A stretch of 64,000 nt of DNA from Lingula anatina (Eukaryota > Brachiopoda > Lingulata > Lingulida > Lingulidae): the NCBI RefSeq assembly GCF_001039355.2, contig NW_019774847.1:301607-365606 (forward strand), written 5' to 3'. Made by a program: the position numbers and the translations under genes. The notes below the pieces were generated by a model. The model was given only the letters and a program-made list of their open reading frames with translations, made no database searches and had not been told where the DNA came from. The first letter of the stretch is position 1. The number at the start of each line of letters is the position of its first letter. Positions 10,662-22,937 of the stretch are shown here, piece by piece.

Positions 10662-13600
10662 AAATGACAGAAATCCACCTCTTCCTGAACTATTCCTGCT
10701 TCTGCTTGGCCTACTGATGGTACCCATACTGCTTCCAAGTTTGCGGTAAAAATCCTCAAAGGCATGCAGATACCTAAAACCACAAAGTATTGGTTAACAA
10801 AGGGGTTACTCTTGTTTTTTTGTTTGTTTGTTTGTTTGTTTTTTTGGTGAATTTAATTTGGTGACATACAAGAGTGTTGTTAAATTCGTGTTAATATGCT
10901 CCTACTAATACCTTTTATATGCTTGCTGTATCTGAGAAGAAGCACTGTTACTTGGAGGAAGGCCCATCTTGGAGTAAATCAGTCTCCATTTCAACTGACT
11001 GGTCACCTTGTTGTAGCCACCATAATTCTGTACAACCTTAAACAGCTTGTACAAGCTCAAGTCCTTGCTACCAAGACATGGGGCTTTGTTGATAGGAGTG
11101 CCTGTTAATAATGTAAAAGTGGCATAACTCATTACCTGATTACTCTTCTACCAACATGCTAAATGAAAAGCAGTAAAACTTAAGGATATAACTTAGTTTT
11201 TTTCAAAGTTATGTCACTCATATAGCATATAAAATCTCACCTCTATCATCCATAAATTTGTATAACTGTGCCACAAATCTGTCCTTTTCTTCACTAGGTT
11301 CATCATCAGAAGACTGCAAAACATCCAAAATTCAATTTCACTTTAAATTGGTAGAATGTAACAAATAGCTTTAACAATTTAAGCACTTACATTAACTACA
11401 GTTGTCAGCTTTGTTCAGCTATGAATTTCTGAATTAAAAGCAATCATGTTAAAGGCTCTTTGAGAACAAAAGACCATAAATTGCTGTATAGAGCATTATT
11501 AGTATAATTTTTATCTGGCTATATAATGGTTTTGTGCTCATAGACTGCATTTAAACCATATTTACCTCTTCAGAACTCTCTTCAGACTCACTGTCGGACC
11601 CCACCAAAGCATCCTTATCCCAGCTCTGGGGCAGCTCTCTTTTGTCCAAATATAACTGGGCTTTTTCCAGGGCAACCTTCAGGGACTTGTCCTCATTCTT
11701 TGTGACCAGTGAACTTGTGAAATCCTTTGCATCCTTCTTTGTGACAGCAGAACTGTATCAAAATGAGCCAATACAAAGATGAATTATATTGCAATAAAAG
11801 AGAAGGTAAAAACCTAAAGACTATAAACCATAACAATATAAGGAATATAAGATTAACTTTACAAACGGTTCTTTCAAATTGTTTCTCTTCAGGAAATGAA
11901 ACTATCATATTCAAAGTATAAATATAAGAGGCACATTCAAACTTTGTAAAAATACAAATAATACTGAAGTGTAACTAGGACAGATAAGCTCAGGTGATAC
12001 ACCTGCATGGCAAACAAAATATAATGTAATTTAGTTTTTGTACTGATAAATGGCCCCAACTTTAAACAAATCAATTTTCTTGCTAAAAAACACACTTACA
12101 ATTTATTATCTTTGAAAGATCGAACCAAAATCTGTGTTCTTCCTTTGAGTTCTGTGTTGTGTGCCCCTGGCTTAACCACTAAGGCTGGAAACCAGGATGG
12201 CTTCTTCTTGTCTCCCGACTCGATACACACCACCTTACCAACCCAGTCATCAGACTTGGGCTTTGTGGCTGGACGCTTGCTGGGACTCTCCTCTTCACTT
12301 TCACTCTCAGTTTCATCACTAGAATATAAACAGTGATGCAGAATATAATGCAGATAACTTGAGAAGATAAATATTTTACATTTGCATAGGTTTATTCAAT
12401 AAGATATAAAGTATGAATTTTGTTCAAGTGTAATACCTAGAAAATTTGATCAAATTTCCCTTTGTGCAAGGTACTCACCCCTTTTGTGACCTGCCTTTTC
12501 TGTTTTTCTTGGAATTCATAACAGGAGTGCCAAAATGCTCTGGGTGGGTAAGGGGAAGCTGGTCTAGAGTCTACAACAAAACACTTTCATATGAAGAACA
12601 ATCCCACGTACAAGTTAAATATTGCAATCTCCATTAATATTTCAAATATTTTGCATTCATAAAAATTTAAAGGTACATACGAACCGAGCATCGGTGGAGC
12701 ATGGATTTCCAGTAACACATGTAAACCACTTCTACTAGTTTCTTATACAACTCAAATAATTGTAAATTGTATGCATCTTTAATATATACCAAAAATGATA
12801 AAGCTATTTTTAAAAAAAAGAACTATAATAATTTAAAACTTGAAATCTTAAGCAAAACTTACTTCACTTTCAATAAAGTGCTTCTCTCCCTTCAAACACA
12901 ACTGAGTTCTCCTCAGGGTAGCTTGGTCTCCATCATCAAACACTAATATGAGAGGAAAAAAAAAACTTACTGTTAAAAAAATGAAAACATGACCTTGTAA
13001 CTCAAATATGCATATCTTCATAGACTTAAATGAATTTGGAACACAATAATGCTAGTCTCTCCATGAATATTTTCAATGCAACAAACATCACTTTCCTACT
13101 AATACTGTTTTCACATCTAATTTTAAGTCATAAAAACAACTTACCAACATGGTATGTACTAGAATCTTTCATGGAAAGTATGGTCCCTTCAACATGTTGC
13201 TCACTATCTGGTTGCTTGACTTCAACTGCTGCTCCAACCTAGTAACATTACCATCAGTGTTAGAAATTAAGACTAGACCATCTGCCCGGGGTCGACAACT
13301 TTCAGAAAGGGAGGAGAAGTTTTCCCATCCAGCTACTTTTTAAGAAGGCTGGACCTTTGGTCCAGCAACTAATTTTCCTAAGCAGCAAATACTGATTACT
13401 AAATATACTTATAAGCTACCCTTAACTCCAAACCAATGAGGTTAAGTCAAGAACATTAACAAACACGACATTGTAAAAATACATAAATATCAATGATGAA
13501 AAGCTGAATGAACTCTTACTGTCAAAATGAAACAATCTGCAAAATGTTCATGCTTAATGTTTCTGATATTGAATATACTTGCGGAATTCACAGATTTTTT

Positions 13601-15682
13601 TTTTCATTCTGCAGTTGGCATTGGCACTATGTAAGATATGCTGGCATAAACAGTTTGTATATATCTGATAAAGAAGAGCAAGTAAATAAACCTCAAAGAT
13701 GAATCTGAACAAGTGAGCATGCAAATGTCTATTCAACAATCTACATATCACAATGCCCTATCATTCTAACAAATAAGGAAAATGTTTTCACCTTCAGTGG
13801 TCCTTTTACAGCATCATCAGAGACAAACATCAAAGCACTGCTATCTTTTACTGAAATCTATAAAAAAAAACATGCACACATTGAGCAGATGGCAGCATAT
13901 ATCTAATAACCTTTCACATCTCTCTTTCTCTCTCTGGTGCCCACACACCACACATAACAAACTGACTGAACAAGTTCATTTCTTTATGGCAAATCAGAGG
14001 TGTAGAGGGAACTGACTTGGTAACATTAGACAAAGATCTGTTATTCATTGCAATATGCTCCAGAACAAATGAAAAACAAAAATAAAAAAGTAAAATGTGA
14101 CGTACATCAGTTGACCTGTGATAAAAGACATGGAATGTTGAGATACTTTTCTTACATTGCTACTCTTTTATTTTTGGACCCTTAAAATGAACAACCATTC
14201 CAAAATCATTATTTCAATTCAACAAGATTTAAAACCTATTACACTTACTTTGCATTTCACACATCTTGTCACCTTGTTAATTTTAGCTTCACAATATGCT
14301 CCTCTGTACTTCGCACTCACTTCTGTTCCTACAGGTAAATATGGAGGTTCCGAGGCAGCCTACAAGAAAAGATTTTGGTAAATTATTTAAAAATGACATA
14401 AAATCAACACTTTTACTAATGGATTTATGAAAAGCATATAACAACAAAAGAAATATATTTCACACCTATATCAGCACTTCATGGCAAAAAGGCTGTGGAC
14501 AACATGGATGCCAGTTTTTCTGAGTATGGAGCAGAATAAGTCCTCACATTACACTGAGATAGATTAGCCAAGAGTCTTGGAATCTGTAGAACTGTCCTGC
14601 ATTGGCATCTGCAGAGCCAGTATTTCAATGGAAACCATTTAACACATCCTACAACAAGACTTATGTCACTGTATGACTAGAAGACTAGAAAACATGTACA
14701 AATCTGCAAGGTGTGGTTAATAAGAGTGAAACATTATCTGCTGAGAATGCCACCTTAGGAATCAATACAAAAGTAAAACACAATGTGATGAATGCATAGT
14801 GTAGTGCAAAAGACTATAATTCAACAGAACTTCAGGAAAAAACAGAAAAAAAACTTAGATTCTATTGTTTTTTATGCATACTTGCACTGAATTCATTTGT
14901 CTGCCATTATTTCCAACTCAAATCTCCTTCTGCAAAATCTCACTAAATTTCCTCGTAAGTAAAGCGACCATGGGCTATCTCATATGATTTCCATTGAGGA
15001 GCAGGCATGATTACATCAGAACCTCTCCAATGACATTGAAATACTTGGGAAGTTCAGCTCTTTCACACCTGCACAACTTTATTTTTATGAAGAGCCTGGC
15101 TGTGAACCAGTAATGATCAGTAACAGGCTAAGAAAACCAAAGAGGATGATTATAAAGATGATAATCTACTTTTTGAGCTCAGCCTTTCCCTTCTTTAAAC
15201 TCAACAGCTGACAATACCAGCCAAACCAATGGCAATGATAATGTAAAGCTGACATTATTTATAAAAGGTATTCTTTCAACATCCTGGATAACTATTGTAA
15301 TCTGTAAGGTAAATAGAGAAAATGACTTTAAACTTTGCAATCATTAATCGTTTAATAACAAAAATGGCAGACTGGTTCAGGTAGGTGAAGGGCATTGTTA
15401 CCTGAATTTGTTATTTACGTGGCTGCCCGAAGTAAACAAGCCACAATATCTTCGTTAAAAATGACTTCAGCATTTTAAAGAAAGGCGTTTTCACTTAGTA
15501 TTCTAAGGAATACCATGACGTCGGTGCTACGTATGTGCAAAAACTAACATTTTTAACAACGGTTGACAGTTACCATTCACTCGGCACCCATAGTAAGTTT
15601 AACACTCATCGGCGAGCGCCATTGAATGAACACCGGAGAACTCATTCGTTTACAATAATGACATAAAAACAGTACTGACCAT
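10662..15682 (-). CDS. ARID4: ARID4-like gene, second haplotype copy, truncated at contig join
   Basis: The same gene as 161-5638 with scattered, mostly silent substitutions. Exons are 15680-15682, 14249-14359, 13792-13857, 13145-13238, 12863-12942, 12479-12570, 12100-12318, 11566-11752, 11241-11313, 10912-11101 and 10662-10773, the last cut by the N at 10661. Every splice site and phase of the other copy is kept and no stop or frameshift is seen. Introns differ by indels: about 270 bp of copy 1 near 2450-2720 is missing here, and the 50-base poly-T of copy 1 is a short TTTG repeat here. Abutting a single N and repeating the flanking intergenic DNA and neighbour gene, this is best read as the alternative allele placed in tandem by the assembler. 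A real recent segmental duplication cannot be excluded from sequence alone. Confidence 0.9.
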
Positions 15683-15903
15683 AGTGCGGAGAGGTTGTCG
15701 GATTCTCTCGTGAACTCTGCACTCTGTCCTCACGCCAAAAACTGGCTCATGGATTCAAAACGGTTCTCGATCGTAATTTTTCTGGTATGGTAAACACCTT
15801 CTGACTTTAGGATGAACAACAACCTGTGTTGGGGGTCCCCACAGCTGATTGGACGAAAGTCACGTGGATCACCAAATTTTCCCAACATTCTCTTCGAAGG
15901 AAA
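15683..15903. promoter_or_regulatory. Bidirectional promoter, second haplotype copy
   Basis: Copy of the 5639-5859 promoter region with the ATTGG and CACGTG boxes kept and only a few substitutions around them. Confidence 0.5.
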
Positions 15904-15962
15904 ATGGTGGACGAAAAAAAAATGCCGGAAGTGACCAAAACCAAAACTAATAAGAGGATGAC
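15904..15962 (+). CDS. Candidate first coding exon of the plus-strand unknown gene (copy 2)
   Basis: Second-haplotype counterpart of 5860-5918: same ATG, same length of 59 bases, same GTAAAG donor, one conservative substitution. The same doubt applies, since it overlaps ETS and YY1-like promoter motifs. Confidence 0.33.
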
Positions 15963-16618
15963 GTAAAGAAAGAAGTGAATGTTAGGTGATAGAAATAATT
16001 GTAAATTTTTAACTTCTTTGATTACACGTATATGTGCCATGTGTTTTATTTGCCAAATACATTGGTCATAACTCATAAGATAAATAAAACGTCTGCTGCC
16101 GAACTCAAAGAGAGTCAAAAGACAAAAATGAAGGAGATTAAACGAAAGCTCACTAATAAGTCAGAGTTATGCAAAGTGGAACCGAAAATGTTTATAAGGG
16201 CGATAACCGGGTTGCAGTTCATCATCTTGGAGACACTGATAAGCTCATGAATATTTATGAGCTTATTTACTATTATATACCCTCGTTTTGACTTGACCTT
16301 GTTGAGATGTGTTTGGGTCAATTTGTTGAAAACCATTTTTACATTAAAAAAAATCTATCCACTTCAACCATACTGAGATTCTAAATGTAGTTTTAAAAGT
16401 TCCAAACAGATGCTTATTGCGATTTCAACTATTTTTTTTAATTTAAACATTTTTTATATTATTATTTTATGTTACATAGTTGTTACATATACATGTACTG
16501 TACATGTACATGTAGTAGGCAGTGATATTCCATTTTCACTATATAAAAAAAAAACCTCAAACAAGTTTACATTAAAAAGATGATACATGGGGTTGTATAT
16601 ACACAGTAATTTTTACCA

Positions 16619-16935
16619 TTAAAGGGATAACAACTCTTCATTAAGGTGGGAAGTGCCGTAAAACGGTTTTCCACAGATAAATGACAATTTTCCCATACTT
16701 TTCAATAGTTTATGAAAAAGTGTGTTTTTAAAAATAATTTCTTAAGAGATTTACGATGGGGTAGCTATGTATGAAGGTCCACGTGGTCCAATGGCAGGCA
16801 CAGATTTCAAAATAATTGCAATAACCCCCATTTTGGTTGTAAAATGGAATTTATTATATTCCTGTGTATTTTTTACAATGTGTGTATTGTGGAATTTTAA
16901 ATCTCATATAAAGATTTAATTGTTATCCCTTTTAA
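16619..16935 (+). mobile_element. Intact TTAA-AGGGATAAC MITE, 317 bp (empty allele for the 2-kb transposon)
   Basis: Inverted ends TTAAAGGGATAACAACTC and TTAAAAGGGATAACAATT. Allelic to 6557-8887 but without the nested transposon. Confidence 0.7.
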
Positions 16936-17053
16936 CAGTGGGGTCAAAGTAGTGGTATAATGCAATGTGAAAATAGTTAACTGGTAAATATCATGTATTT
17001 TATTATTGTTGTTAATTTTTATTTAACTTTGCTTATTTTTTTTATTTCTTTAG

Positions 17054-18705
17054 AATGAAGTTAGTACATCAGACAGGAGACACAAGCCTGAGGGACTTCA
17101 GATTTCCAACATAATGTCAGGACAGTCTAATAAACCTGTAATAAATGTGAGTTCAGTTGTATTGGCACCATGGCATTTTTTCTGGAAATGTATTTTATTC
17201 TTGGCATTGGACAGTTAGATATTATAGAAAGAGCCCATATCACCTTAGTAATTTGGTCAAGGCCAGGGTTTCAGTCATTCATGAATCACCACCATAAGAT
17301 CACATTTAGAATGTCATCACAATTATCAATAACCATCACTTGCGTTTACTTTGGTGTTTAATAATGCTGAGGTTATAACTATATCTGCAATAGAAATATT
17401 TTAGCATATGTGTAGAATTCAAAGCAGATTATTGTAACAAACACATTGCAAAAAGTCTATAAAAATATTTCAGTTGAAACCTCACATAAGGTGATACATA
17501 AAAAAATGATGAATATTATTTCAGGAATGTGAACAGTTTCAGGCTTGAGCAGCAAATCCATAATTTTAAAACAGATCATAATGTACTTTCTTTTAGAAGC
17601 AGCTCAAAGCTGTAGATACTGTGAAGGATTCGCTGGTAGCAGTCATGAGGAATAGTGAGAATGAAGAATTTGTAAAGAAGTGTATGGGGATCCTAGGGGT
17701 AATATGTAATAAGAGGGTATATCTGTACAAACAAGATAAAATTATTTTGATTTATTCTATACATTTGGTCATCAGTCCACGTGATAATACTGCCTGTAAA
17801 CAACATCATACATGTATGTGCCCATTTGGCTGAATATGGTAGTTACACAGTCATTTCAGTGGCCGAAAAATTAGCAAACTTTTAGTTAAACATTTTTTTT
17901 ATATTGAAGTGCTGGGCAAAGGCAAAGATCAAAATTGATTGTTATTTTCTGTTTTATTTATTCCAGATTATAAATTGAGATTTCATGAACTTTTTCAATG
18001 AAACTGTTTATATTTTGAAGATCTTTTATAAGACATTATGACAAACAGCAATATGTTTATAAATATTTTATATGTTTGTATGTAACAATTTATTTGGCAT
18101 ATTACAGATTGACTCTGTTGCTGAGATGGACCAGGCACTTACAAGGAAACTCCAAAGTCTAGCTGAGGAAAGACTAAACTTGCAGTGGCCAGGTAAGATG
18201 AGAACATACAGATATTAAACCAAATTTGCAGATGGTATATGTACAGCTGACAAATGTACAGACAACCTATCTCAGATACACTGAGATACTGCTTCTGTAG
18301 TCACACCATACACCTTACAGCTTTTAGTAGGAGGAACAGACATTTAAGCCGTTTAAGCTGACAACAATCTAGTGAGACTCCCCAGAGGGATAGATTGATC
18401 TAAATATCTTTGGGAATGGTTTCTTACAGACAGGCAATGGCAATATGTACCAACATCAATGTACCGGTTACATATATGAAACAGATAAATGAAAAGTTAT
18501 GGAATTTATGTTTTAAATATCAGGAGATGTGTTCCTTATAAATAACACTACCTTGTAACTTGCTGTTGTAGCAACTGGTTTAATCACAAACGTATTAACT
18601 TCAAGTTCTAATAACACAAGTTCTAATAACACATGAAACATATGATGGTTTTTATATCTTTAAATTATTTTACTTTCAGTGTCAAGTGCTACAAGCCATC
18701 ACTAG
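17054..18705 (+). CDS. Unrecognised small protein gene, C-terminal four exons (copy 2)
   Basis: Exons are 17054-17146, 17597-17698, 18108-18192 and 18680-18705 (TAG 18703-18705). Coding sequence and splice sites are the same as in 9009-10643, while introns carry SNPs and small indels. Here the upstream intron has the bare MITE without the 2-kb transposon, so this allele shows the pre-insertion structure. Confidence 0.7.
18312..18414 (-). repeat. Dispersed repeat, second haplotype copy of 10266-10367
   Basis: Allelic copy of the repeat at 10266-10367 with a few substitutions, in the same intron position. Confidence 0.5.
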
Positions 18706-20222
18706 AAATTATGTGACACCCGTCCAGGGATGAGATTGAAGAGAAAAATTGAAGAGAAAATCTTTGTCAGAGAATATAGAAATAACTAGAAAAGCACTCA
18801 TAGAGTGCAGACCTCGGCTAAGACAAATGATTTAGTAATAATTAACCATTGATTAACTAATGGGTCATAAAAAAAAAAAAAACTTAACACTTTATAAGTT
18901 AACCATTTCTGATCTCACAAGAAAATTTCATCAAAATGCAATCATAGTTTTTTTAGTTAGGCTGCTGACAAACAGACGGACAAACGGAGGTGACAAGGTA
19001 ACCTCCTTGGCAGAGGTAATAATTAACAATGAAGGATAAAATGACTGCTGTTAGACATGTTTTGTCATTGCTGAAATGAAATATATTTCTTATCAGTGTC
19101 AGTTATAATATTAGTTTCATGTGAAGATCTGAATTTTAAACATTTACAATTGTTATTGTTGAATATATGAATTTAAACCAATTATTTATATTTTTACCTA
19201 CCTGATTCACTTAAAAGTTATTCTCAATAAAAATATTAAGAAAACACTTTGTGTGGTAATTGACTGAGAAAAACTTTGTTTATTTAACAATTCAACATAC
19301 ATGTAGCAACTAGGAGAATCCATCCTTACTAAAGGTGGACCCGTTTCACCCTTGAGTATTTCGTTATGCGTGTCTTTCAGCACAGTGCTAGCTCTCAGAA
19401 TTTTGCTTGACACATCTTCAATATAAAATTCTTAATTATAATTTTAGACTTTCTGGGGGATTTTCTGAAATGTGTCATTGAATAGGTAAAAAATTTACAG
19501 GTTTTCATAACAAATTGGTAATGTAAAAATGCAGTGACAAAAGTTATGGGTTGCCTGCACTGGTGCTGCTGAAGAAGCCTTGTATGGAAAAACCCATAGT
19601 AGTCTATAGTCCCTTATTATATTCATAAGTTTTAGAAGATGTTTTGTTAATGAGACATTTTTAAATGCTAAGTGTTTTTATGTACAGACACAGAGGTGTC
19701 TATACGTATAGCCATCACCGTAACTGTCGTCGCTGCACCATCGCCGTCATAGCTGTGCACTTTCACTGATAACATGATAAGTGGAAAACCATTTGACCTT
19801 TTGGCTTGAAACTTACTGAACTGATGAATATTCATAATACGCACGTCAAGTTTGAAAATCAGTATGAGCGGGCCATTTTTTGAAAAGTTATGCTGTTTTG
19901 TTTTTTTTTCAGCATATATGCAACACTGATAGCACATTTCAAGGAAAACCAACAAGCCTTTTGTATTAAAACCTACAGGAGTGACCAATCTTACTAAAAT
20001 ACAGATCCAGTTTCCAAAATTAGCTTAATTGGACCATTTTGTAGAAAAGGTGTTGAAAATGGAAATAAACTCATTTTCAGTACAGTTATCTCTTGTTTAC
20101 ATTTTAGCATTGTCAAGGTGTGACTCTGAACTTTCATCGGCTTGAAGACTTTTGCTAGTCACATTTTCTGAATATCCATGATAAATTTATTTTATTATTA
20201 AAAATTGTTGGTCATTATGCTG

Positions 20223-20568
20223 TTAAAGTGATAATAACTCTTCGTTTCGGCCAAAAAATTGAATTTTCCTGGAGTAAACAACAATTTTCCCATACTTACC
20301 AATGGTTAATGAATCCATTTTTACATTCAAAGTTAGTCCCTGGTTTTTTTCTAAAAAGTTTGGTTTTTTGTTAAAATCTCTTAAGAGATTTTAGCAGAGT
20401 ATAGCCATCAATGGAGGTCACGTGGTCTAAAGACAAGCTCAGATATCAGAATAATAGCTATAACTGCCGTTTTTGTGGTAAAACAGAATATATTATATTG
20501 CTGTGAGTTATTCACAATGTTTTTATTGTGAAATATAGATCTCATATGAAGAGTTATTATCCCTTTAA
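20223..20568 (+). mobile_element. TTAA-AGGGATAAC family MITE, third member
   Basis: Ends TTAAAGTGATAATAACTCTT and, inverted, TTAAAGGGATAATAACTCTT. Internal similarity to 16619-16935 includes the ACAATTTTCCCATAC and CTCTTAAGAGATTT words. Its right third recurs at 21366-21450 because of the contig overlap. Confidence 0.65.
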
Positions 20569-21364
20569 GCATGTAATATATTGCATCAAAATTGAAGAAA
20601 ATCCTATTTTGGGCACTGTCTCTATAATGACCATTAGATCAAAACCATGTCACTTACTCTTCTCAAACTTACAGTAAAGTAACATTGGACAAAAATACAG
20701 CTTCAATTGGAAAACGTGTCTTATTGGTGAACTTTTCTGGACATTATATAGTTTTTTGCTAGAATTAAAGTTTTCATACATCGACATTTTCGAGATGTGA
20801 CTTTGAACTTCCATGGACTTGAAGACCTCTGCCAGTCACATTTTCATCTGTGGTAATCAATTTTTTTAAATGTCCACGTTATCAATAGAAGATGATTACA
20901 AATTGGTGGTAATTATACCTTAAATTATTATGTAATATTGCAACAAAATTGACAAAAAGCCTACTTCGTGCACTGTCACCACAAACATTATGAAAAGAAA
21001 ACTGTGTTAATTATTATTTTTTTAACTTACAAGAACGATTCATAGGATTGACGTACAGCTCAAATTAGAAAACCAACTGCATTGAATTATCATTTTTATT
21101 GAATTAATGCATTTTTTTGTGAAATTTTCATTTTTCTCATTCTGGCTTTTTCTAATTGTGAACTTGAACTCTCATGGGCCTGAAGCTTTGTCCTTTTACT
21201 TTCATCAGTATTACCTGTTGTGCATAATTAAAATTTGATGTTGACTTTACAGTTGAGCATAATGTAATACTGCATCAGAATTGACAGTATCTCGCCTGTA
21301 CATTTAACAGCTTTGCTGCCTTGTTTTTGTTTTATATACATATCTTTTTCTTTTATTTGAACAC

Positions 21365-21365
21365 N
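21365..21365. other. Single-N contig join with about 880-bp unmerged overlap
   Basis: 20484-21364 and 21366-22246 are nearly identical along their full length, differing by isolated SNPs. The two contig ends overlap but were not merged. Confidence 0.85.
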
Positions 21366-22596
21366 CAGAATATATTATATTTCTGTGAGTTATTCACAAT
21401 GTTTTTATTGTGAAATATAGATCTCATATGAAGAGTTATTATCCCTTTAAGCATGTAATATAGTGCATCAAAATTGAAGAAAATCCTATTTTGGGTACTG
21501 TCTCTATAATGACCATTAGATCAAAACCATGTCACTTACTCTTCTCAAACTTACAGTAAAGTAACATTGGACAAAAATATAGCTTCAATTGGAAAACGTG
21601 TCTTATTGGTGAACTTTTCTGGACATTATATAGTTTTTTGCTAGAATTAAAGTTTTCATACATCGAAATTTTCGAGGTGTGACTTTGAACTTCCATGGAC
21701 TTGAAGACCTCTGCCAGTCACATTTTCATCTGTGGTAATCAATTTTTTTAAATGTCCACGTTATCAATAGAAGATGATTACAAATTGGTGGTAATTATAC
21801 CTTAAATTATTATGTAATATTGCAACAAAATTGACAAAAAGCCTACTTCGTGCACTGTCACCACAAACATTATGAAAAGAAAACTGTGTTAATTATTATT
21901 TCTTTAACTTACAAGAACGATTCATAGGATTGACGTACAGCTCAAATTAGAAAACCAACTGCATTGAATTATCATTTTTATTGAATTAATGCATTTTTTT
22001 GTGAAATTTTCATTTTTCTCATTCTGGCTTTTTCTAATTGTGAACTTGAACTCTCATGGGCCTGAAGCTTTGTCCTTTTACTTTCATCAGTATTACCTGT
22101 TGTGCATAATTAAAATTTGATGTTGACTTTACAGTTGAGCATAATGTAATACTGCATCAGAATTGACAGTATCTCGCCTGTACATTTAACAGCTTTGCTG
22201 CCTTGTTTTTCTTTTATATATATATCTTTTTCTTTTATTTGAACACAAGAGATTAAAAATAATTTTGACATGTGTTACAAATGTTATCAGTTTAGACAAA
22301 CAAACGCGCTCTATCTCTATCTGTTTTTATCCAGGGTGTCTACATATCTACATCGCCGCACACGCCTTTCCTGCTGTGACTTACTAAACTAAACCTGCAA
22401 GTCAAACTTGGAATCAGACATCGCTTCCACGTATACTACGTCTAAGCTACATTTTGGAGCTATAGCTATTTACACAGAAATTTTGAATGCATATAAATGT
22501 TACGGAAGATAAATATTTGGTTCTTACCAAGTAATTATTTTGAAAGTAATTACCCTTAAATGACAGCATTTATTTTTCTGAAAGCCCAAAGGTCTA

Positions 22597-22815
22597 CAGG
22601 GGCGGATCCAGGATAACTTGAAGGGGGTCCTCAGATGCGAAGCTGACCCCCACCCCACCCCTGGGCGTGGGGTTCGGGGTCCGCTGAAGGCCCCGAAAAT
22701 TTTGGTATTTTAGAGGGTCAACAGTGCCATTTGGTGCAGTTAAGAACTATGACGTAGCTTATTAAATTTCTAAATGCAAGAGGGGACCCCCCGTCACCCC
22801 TTAAATCCGACACTG
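22597..22815 (+). mobile_element. hAT-like MITE with 5-bp target duplication
   Basis: The ends CAGGGGCGGATCC and, inverted, CAGTGTCGGATTT are flanked by GTCTA at 22592-22596 and 22816-22820. Terminal CAG and the short duplication suit a hAT group with 5-bp sites. Same end type as 41985-42152. Confidence 0.65.
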
Positions 22816-22937
22816 GTCTACAATAATGGTACGAGTTAAATGGGTCATCTTATCATTTGTCGCCATGACGGGGCAAGTCGCTAGCATCGTATGAATATTG
22901 CACTTTGGCACCTGGTAAACGCAAATCGCTTTACAAC

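Larger units (their letters stand above)
18706..22937. other. Intergenic region with repeats and a contig-overlap duplication
   Basis: No credible exon was found. Contents: 3' flank of the unknown gene; a dispersed-repeat tail at about 18945-19020 (GACGGACAAACGG then CCTCCTTGGCAGAGGTAA); a MITE at 20223-20568; 20484-21364 repeated after the N at 21365 as 21366-22246; and a hAT-like MITE at 22597-22815. Confidence 0.6.

Noticed and set aside
16032-16250. Open frame with KESQKTKMKEIKRKLTNKSE, candidate exon of the unknown gene
   Set aside because: The other haplotype has an in-frame TAG and a one-base indel in the same stretch, and no donor fits its end.
1-18720. True tandem duplication of ARID4 and its neighbour
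   Set aside because: The copy junction is a single N inside an exon, and the same pattern recurs at three other joins; unmerged alleles explain all four at once.
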